From assembly GCA_016721085.1 (NCBI GenBank), contig JADKJI010000024.1, positions 1 to 9,958 on the forward strand: a stretch of 9,958 bases of DNA. Direction: 5' to 3'. The position numbers and the translations under genes were made by a program. Below, in pieces: positions 8,485-9,958 of this stretch. The DNA comes from Chitinophagaceae bacterium (lineage in GTDB: Bacteria > Bacteroidota > Bacteroidia > Chitinophagales > Chitinophagaceae). Under the pieces are notes generated by a model that worked only from the letters and a program-made list of their open reading frames with translations, was not told the origin of the DNA and ran no database searches. Every line of letters starts with the position of its first letter. Position 1 is the stretch's first letter.

Positions 8485-8590
8485 TTTATATTTCGAGTTT
8501 AAGTGGATAGAAATGAGTTGTAAAAAATAAGCTGGCTGCCAAATCCTGTGTTGGGATATGGTATATGAAGTGTTCCTTTTAAGAATCTTA
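8485..8590 (-). other. accA-dapA intergenic region
   Basis: This 106-base gap sits between the accA stop and the dapA start. There is no TAnnTTTG box on the minus strand and no strong terminator hairpin, so read-through from accA is plausible. The dapA start is preceded by an AT-rich run (ATATAAA) instead of a Shine-Dalgarno motif, as is usual in Bacteroidota. Confidence 0.4.
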
Positions 8591-9571
8591 TCAGGTTGTA
8601 ACTTCTTCCCAGAATCCCATCTTGCAGAACTTAGCGATACGTTTTCGAACTCTTTCTTCTGGCTCAATCTGTTTGAGCTCTTTTATAGTATCGATCAGAT
8701 AAGGTTTAAGAAGAGCGGCTGCTTCGTTATAATCCCAATGAGCACCACCGAATGGTTCTGGAATTATGCCATCAATTAGGCCGAATTTATACATATAGTC
8801 ACCAGTAAGCTTCAACTGGTCAGCTGCTTTTTCTTTTTGATCCCAGCTGCGCCAAAGAATGGAGCTACAGTTTTCGGGGGAGATTACAGTATACCATGAA
8901 TTCTCCAGCATGAATACGCGGTCGCCAACGCCTATGCCTAAGGCACCGCCAGATGCTCCCTCTCCAATAATCACGCAGATTACAGGTACTTTCAGGCGCA
9001 TCATTTCATAAATATTGCGGGCAATGGCTTCGCCCTGGCCTCTTTCCTCGGCTTCCATGCCTGGATATGCACCAGGAGTATCGATGAAAGTAATTACAGG
9101 TTTATTGAATTTTTCAGCCAACCTCATGAGGCGGAGGGCTTTTCTATAACCTTCAGGGTTTGCCATACCGAAATTGCGGTATTGGCGCATTTTGGTATTG
9201 ATACCTTTCTGATGACCCAAAACCATTACAGTCTCCCCGTCTAAAGACGCAAATCCGCCAACCATGGCTTTATCGTCTTTCACATTACGGTCGCCAAATA
9301 TTTCCACAAAATCGGTGAATACTTTATCTATGTATTTGAGGGTATATGGTCTGTCGGGGTGACGGCTTAACTGTACTCTTTGCCAAGGGGTTAGGTGCTG
9401 TGTAATTTCCTTCCGTTTATCGATAACGGAGGCTTCCAGCTGGCGAATAGAAGAGCTATAGTCGATCTTCGGGTTCTTTTCGGCCAGTTGTTTCTGCTTT
9501 TCTATGTCTTCGAATAGGTCCTTTATGGGTTTCTCAAACTCCAGGAACTGTCTGTTTTTATCTTGGGGCAT
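8591..9571 (-). CDS. accA: Acetyl-CoA carboxylase carboxyltransferase, alpha subunit
   Basis: With the beta subunit (AccD) this protein moves the carboxyl group from carboxybiotin to acetyl-CoA, giving malonyl-CoA for fatty-acid synthesis in the cytoplasm. The product has 326 residues, close to the 319 of the Escherichia coli protein. The N-terminal coiled region (residues 10-60) is followed by RHPDRPYTLKY (70-80), FGDR (92-95), GHQKG (119-123) and NFGMANPEGYRKALRLM (133-149). FIDTPGAYPGMEAEERGQGE comes next (162-181), then the GEGASGGALGIGVGDRV segment (203-219) that forms the oxyanion-hole and CoA site, and ISPENCSSILW (230-240). All are family hallmarks. The ATG at 9571 gives the normal N-terminus. 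The TGA stop is at 8591-8593. Whether accD is nearby cannot be seen here. No promoter matching the Bacteroidota consensus was found upstream. The gene is undamaged, unlike everything left of 7500. Confidence 0.97.
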   Translation of the reverse strand: MPQDKNRQFLEFEKPIKDLFEDIEKQKQLAEKNPKIDYSSSIRQLEASVIDKRKEITQHLTPWQRVQLSRHPDRPYTLKYIDKVFTDFVEIFGDRNVKDDKAMVGGFASLDGETVMVLGHQKGINTKMRQYRNFGMANPEGYRKALRLMRLAEKFNKPVITFIDTPGAYPGMEAEERGQGEAIARNIYEMMRLKVPVICVIIGEGASGGALGIGVGDRVFMLENSWYTVISPENCSSILWRSWDQKEKAADQLKLTGDYMYKFGLIDGIIPEPFGGAHWDYNEAAALLKPYLIDTIKELKQIEPEERVRKRIAKFCKMGFWEEVTT

Positions 9572-9644
9572 AAGCAGTTTAAATAAGGCTGTAAAATTAA
9601 GGGAAGCCGTTTTTGTGACCCGATATTTTTTTGCTGAAATTTTG

Positions 9645-9674
9645 TTGTTTGAAAATCAATTTCCCCTATCTTTG
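9645..9674 (+). promoter_or_regulatory. Bacteroidota-type promoter of the first tRNA-Asp unit
   Basis: TTG at 9645-9647, a 19-base spacer and TATCTTTG at 9667-9674 match the Bacteroidota consensus (TTG, about 19-20 bases, TAnnTTTG) exactly. Transcription would start near 9681, about 40 bases before the tRNA. It is the clearest promoter in the window and a main reason for the taxonomic call. Confidence 0.85.
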
Positions 9675-9720
9675 CCGTCCCAAAATATAGATATACGCTT
9701 GTATATCAATATGAGGTGTT

Positions 9721-9806
9721 GGATCGGTAGTTCAGTTGGTTAGAATGCCGCCCTGTCATCCCCACAGCAGTGTGGGGAGGTTTTAGTTCGAGTCCCGTCC
9801 GGTCCG
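9721..9806 (+). tRNA. Aberrant tRNA-Asp(GTC)-like gene with rebuilt middle
   Basis: The acceptor stem is complete (GGATCGG pairs with CCGGTCC, one G-U) and the discriminator is G, as expected for Asp. The D arm (GTTCAGTTGGTTAGAAT) is normal and the anticodon GTC follows CCGCCCT. A normal tRNA-Asp would then have A, C, GGCGG and a GCGGG-type T stem. Here CTGTCA is followed by TCCCCACA, loop GCAG, TGTGGGGA and GGTTTTAG before TTCGAGT. The 3' anticodon strand is absent, the 5' T-stem strand no longer pairs with CCCGT, and the gene is 86 nt instead of about 74. It has an intact promoter and terminator. It may be a non-functional copy, a chimera from mis-joining tandem repeats, or a real unusual RNA; I cannot tell which from sequence alone. 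CCA is not encoded. Confidence 0.6.
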
Positions 9807-9807
9807 C

Positions 9808-9842
9808 AAAGCCTCAACGTAAGTTGGGGCTTTTGCTTTTTT
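9808..9842 (+). terminator. Terminator of the first tRNA-Asp unit
   Basis: AAAGCCTCAAC (9808-9818), loop GTAA and GTTGGGGCTTT (9823-9833) form an 11-pair stem with one G-U, followed by TTGC and a six-T run. It begins one base after the tRNA-like sequence. Confidence 0.85.
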
Positions 9843-9874
9843 ATCAAATTTCGTAAAAAGTAAAAAAGAATTCA

Positions 9875-9905
9875 TTGTAATAAATGAAAAAAGCGCTTAT
9901 ATTCG
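9875..9905 (+). promoter_or_regulatory. Candidate promoter of the second tRNA-Asp unit
   Basis: TTG 9875-9877 and TATATTCG 9898-9905 are separated by 20 bases. The -7 box differs from TAnnTTTG at one place (C for T). Transcription would start about 10 bases before the tRNA 5' end at 9922. The arrangement parallels the first unit. Confidence 0.55.
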
Positions 9906-9921
9906 CACTCGCTAAACGCAA

Positions 9922-9958
9922 GGATCGGTAGTTCAGTTGGTTAGAATGCCGCCCTGTC
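9922..9958 (+). tRNA. tRNA-Asp(GTC), cut off by the window end
   Basis: The 37 bases are identical to 9721-9757: acceptor 5' strand, D arm, 5' anticodon strand and loop up to the anticodon GTC. The rest is outside the window, so whether this copy has a normal anticodon and T stem, and is the functional one, cannot be seen. Confidence 0.75.

Noticed and set aside
8485..8667. Longer N-terminus for dapA
   Set aside because: The frame is open upstream, but the added residues do not resemble the family and would overlap the accA 3' end; the ATG at 8484 gives the normal family start.
9504..9743. Plus-strand open frame across the accA start and the tRNA promoter
   Set aside because: It is mostly antisense to accA and runs through the promoter into the tRNA, so it is not a gene.
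9884..9931. Tiny plus-strand frame starting MKKALIFALAKR before the second tRNA
   Set aside because: Fifteen codons that overlap the candidate promoter and the tRNA 5' end; chance is the simpler explanation.
1..9958. Insertion sequences, phage, CRISPR or defence genes
   Set aside because: No transposase, integrase, terminal inverted repeats, spaced direct repeats or defence-like motifs could be read on either strand.

Overview
The window looks like a chromosomal piece of a Bacteroidota bacterium, probably of the Chitinophagaceae or a relative. The evidence is a tRNA promoter of the Bacteroidota type (TTG, 19-base spacer, TATCTTTG), the lack of strong Shine-Dalgarno sites, and the protein types: a 7TM-DISM sensor kinase of the LytS class, a LytTR regulator, a membrane-anchored di-haem cytochrome c and a Gly/Tyr-rich envelope protein. 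The assignment rests on recognition, not on a search.

The window has two very different halves. From about 289 to 7466 no gene is intact. Once frame changes are allowed, five or six recognisable genes can be read: a ~720-codon Gly/Tyr-rich secreted protein (289-2460, +), an unidentified ~165-codon gene (2717-3217, +), a di-haem c-type cytochrome (4040-3198, -), a LytS-type sensor kinase and LytTR regulator in one apparent operon (4272-6298 and 6308-7047, +), and a small secreted PepSY-like protein (7185-7466, +). All are broken by many single-base frame changes, and several by plain nonsense substitutions, including two apparent TGG codons turned into TGA or TAG. The kinase has also lost its phosphoacceptor histidine (NPHFIF-type motif reads NPNFIF).

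From 7600 to 9571 the minus strand holds two intact, full-length housekeeping genes without a single disruption: accA (acetyl-CoA carboxylase carboxyltransferase alpha subunit) followed by dapA (4-hydroxy-tetrahydrodipicolinate synthase). A 36-base palindrome that works as a terminator in either direction separates them from the decayed half.

The right end carries two tandem tRNA-Asp(GTC)-like units, each with its own promoter. The first is 86 nt rather than the expected ~74: the 3' anticodon stem and 5' T stem are replaced by a strong hairpin. The second is cut off by the window end just after the anticodon.

The best reading is selective gene decay: dispensable envelope, sensing and electron-transfer genes are rotting while essential lipid and lysine/peptidoglycan genes stay clean. 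This is the pattern of a lineage in early genome reduction. A locally poor assembly is the main alternative. I see no phage, IS element, CRISPR array or defence system, and no clearly new molecular system; the aberrant tRNA is the most unusual single object.
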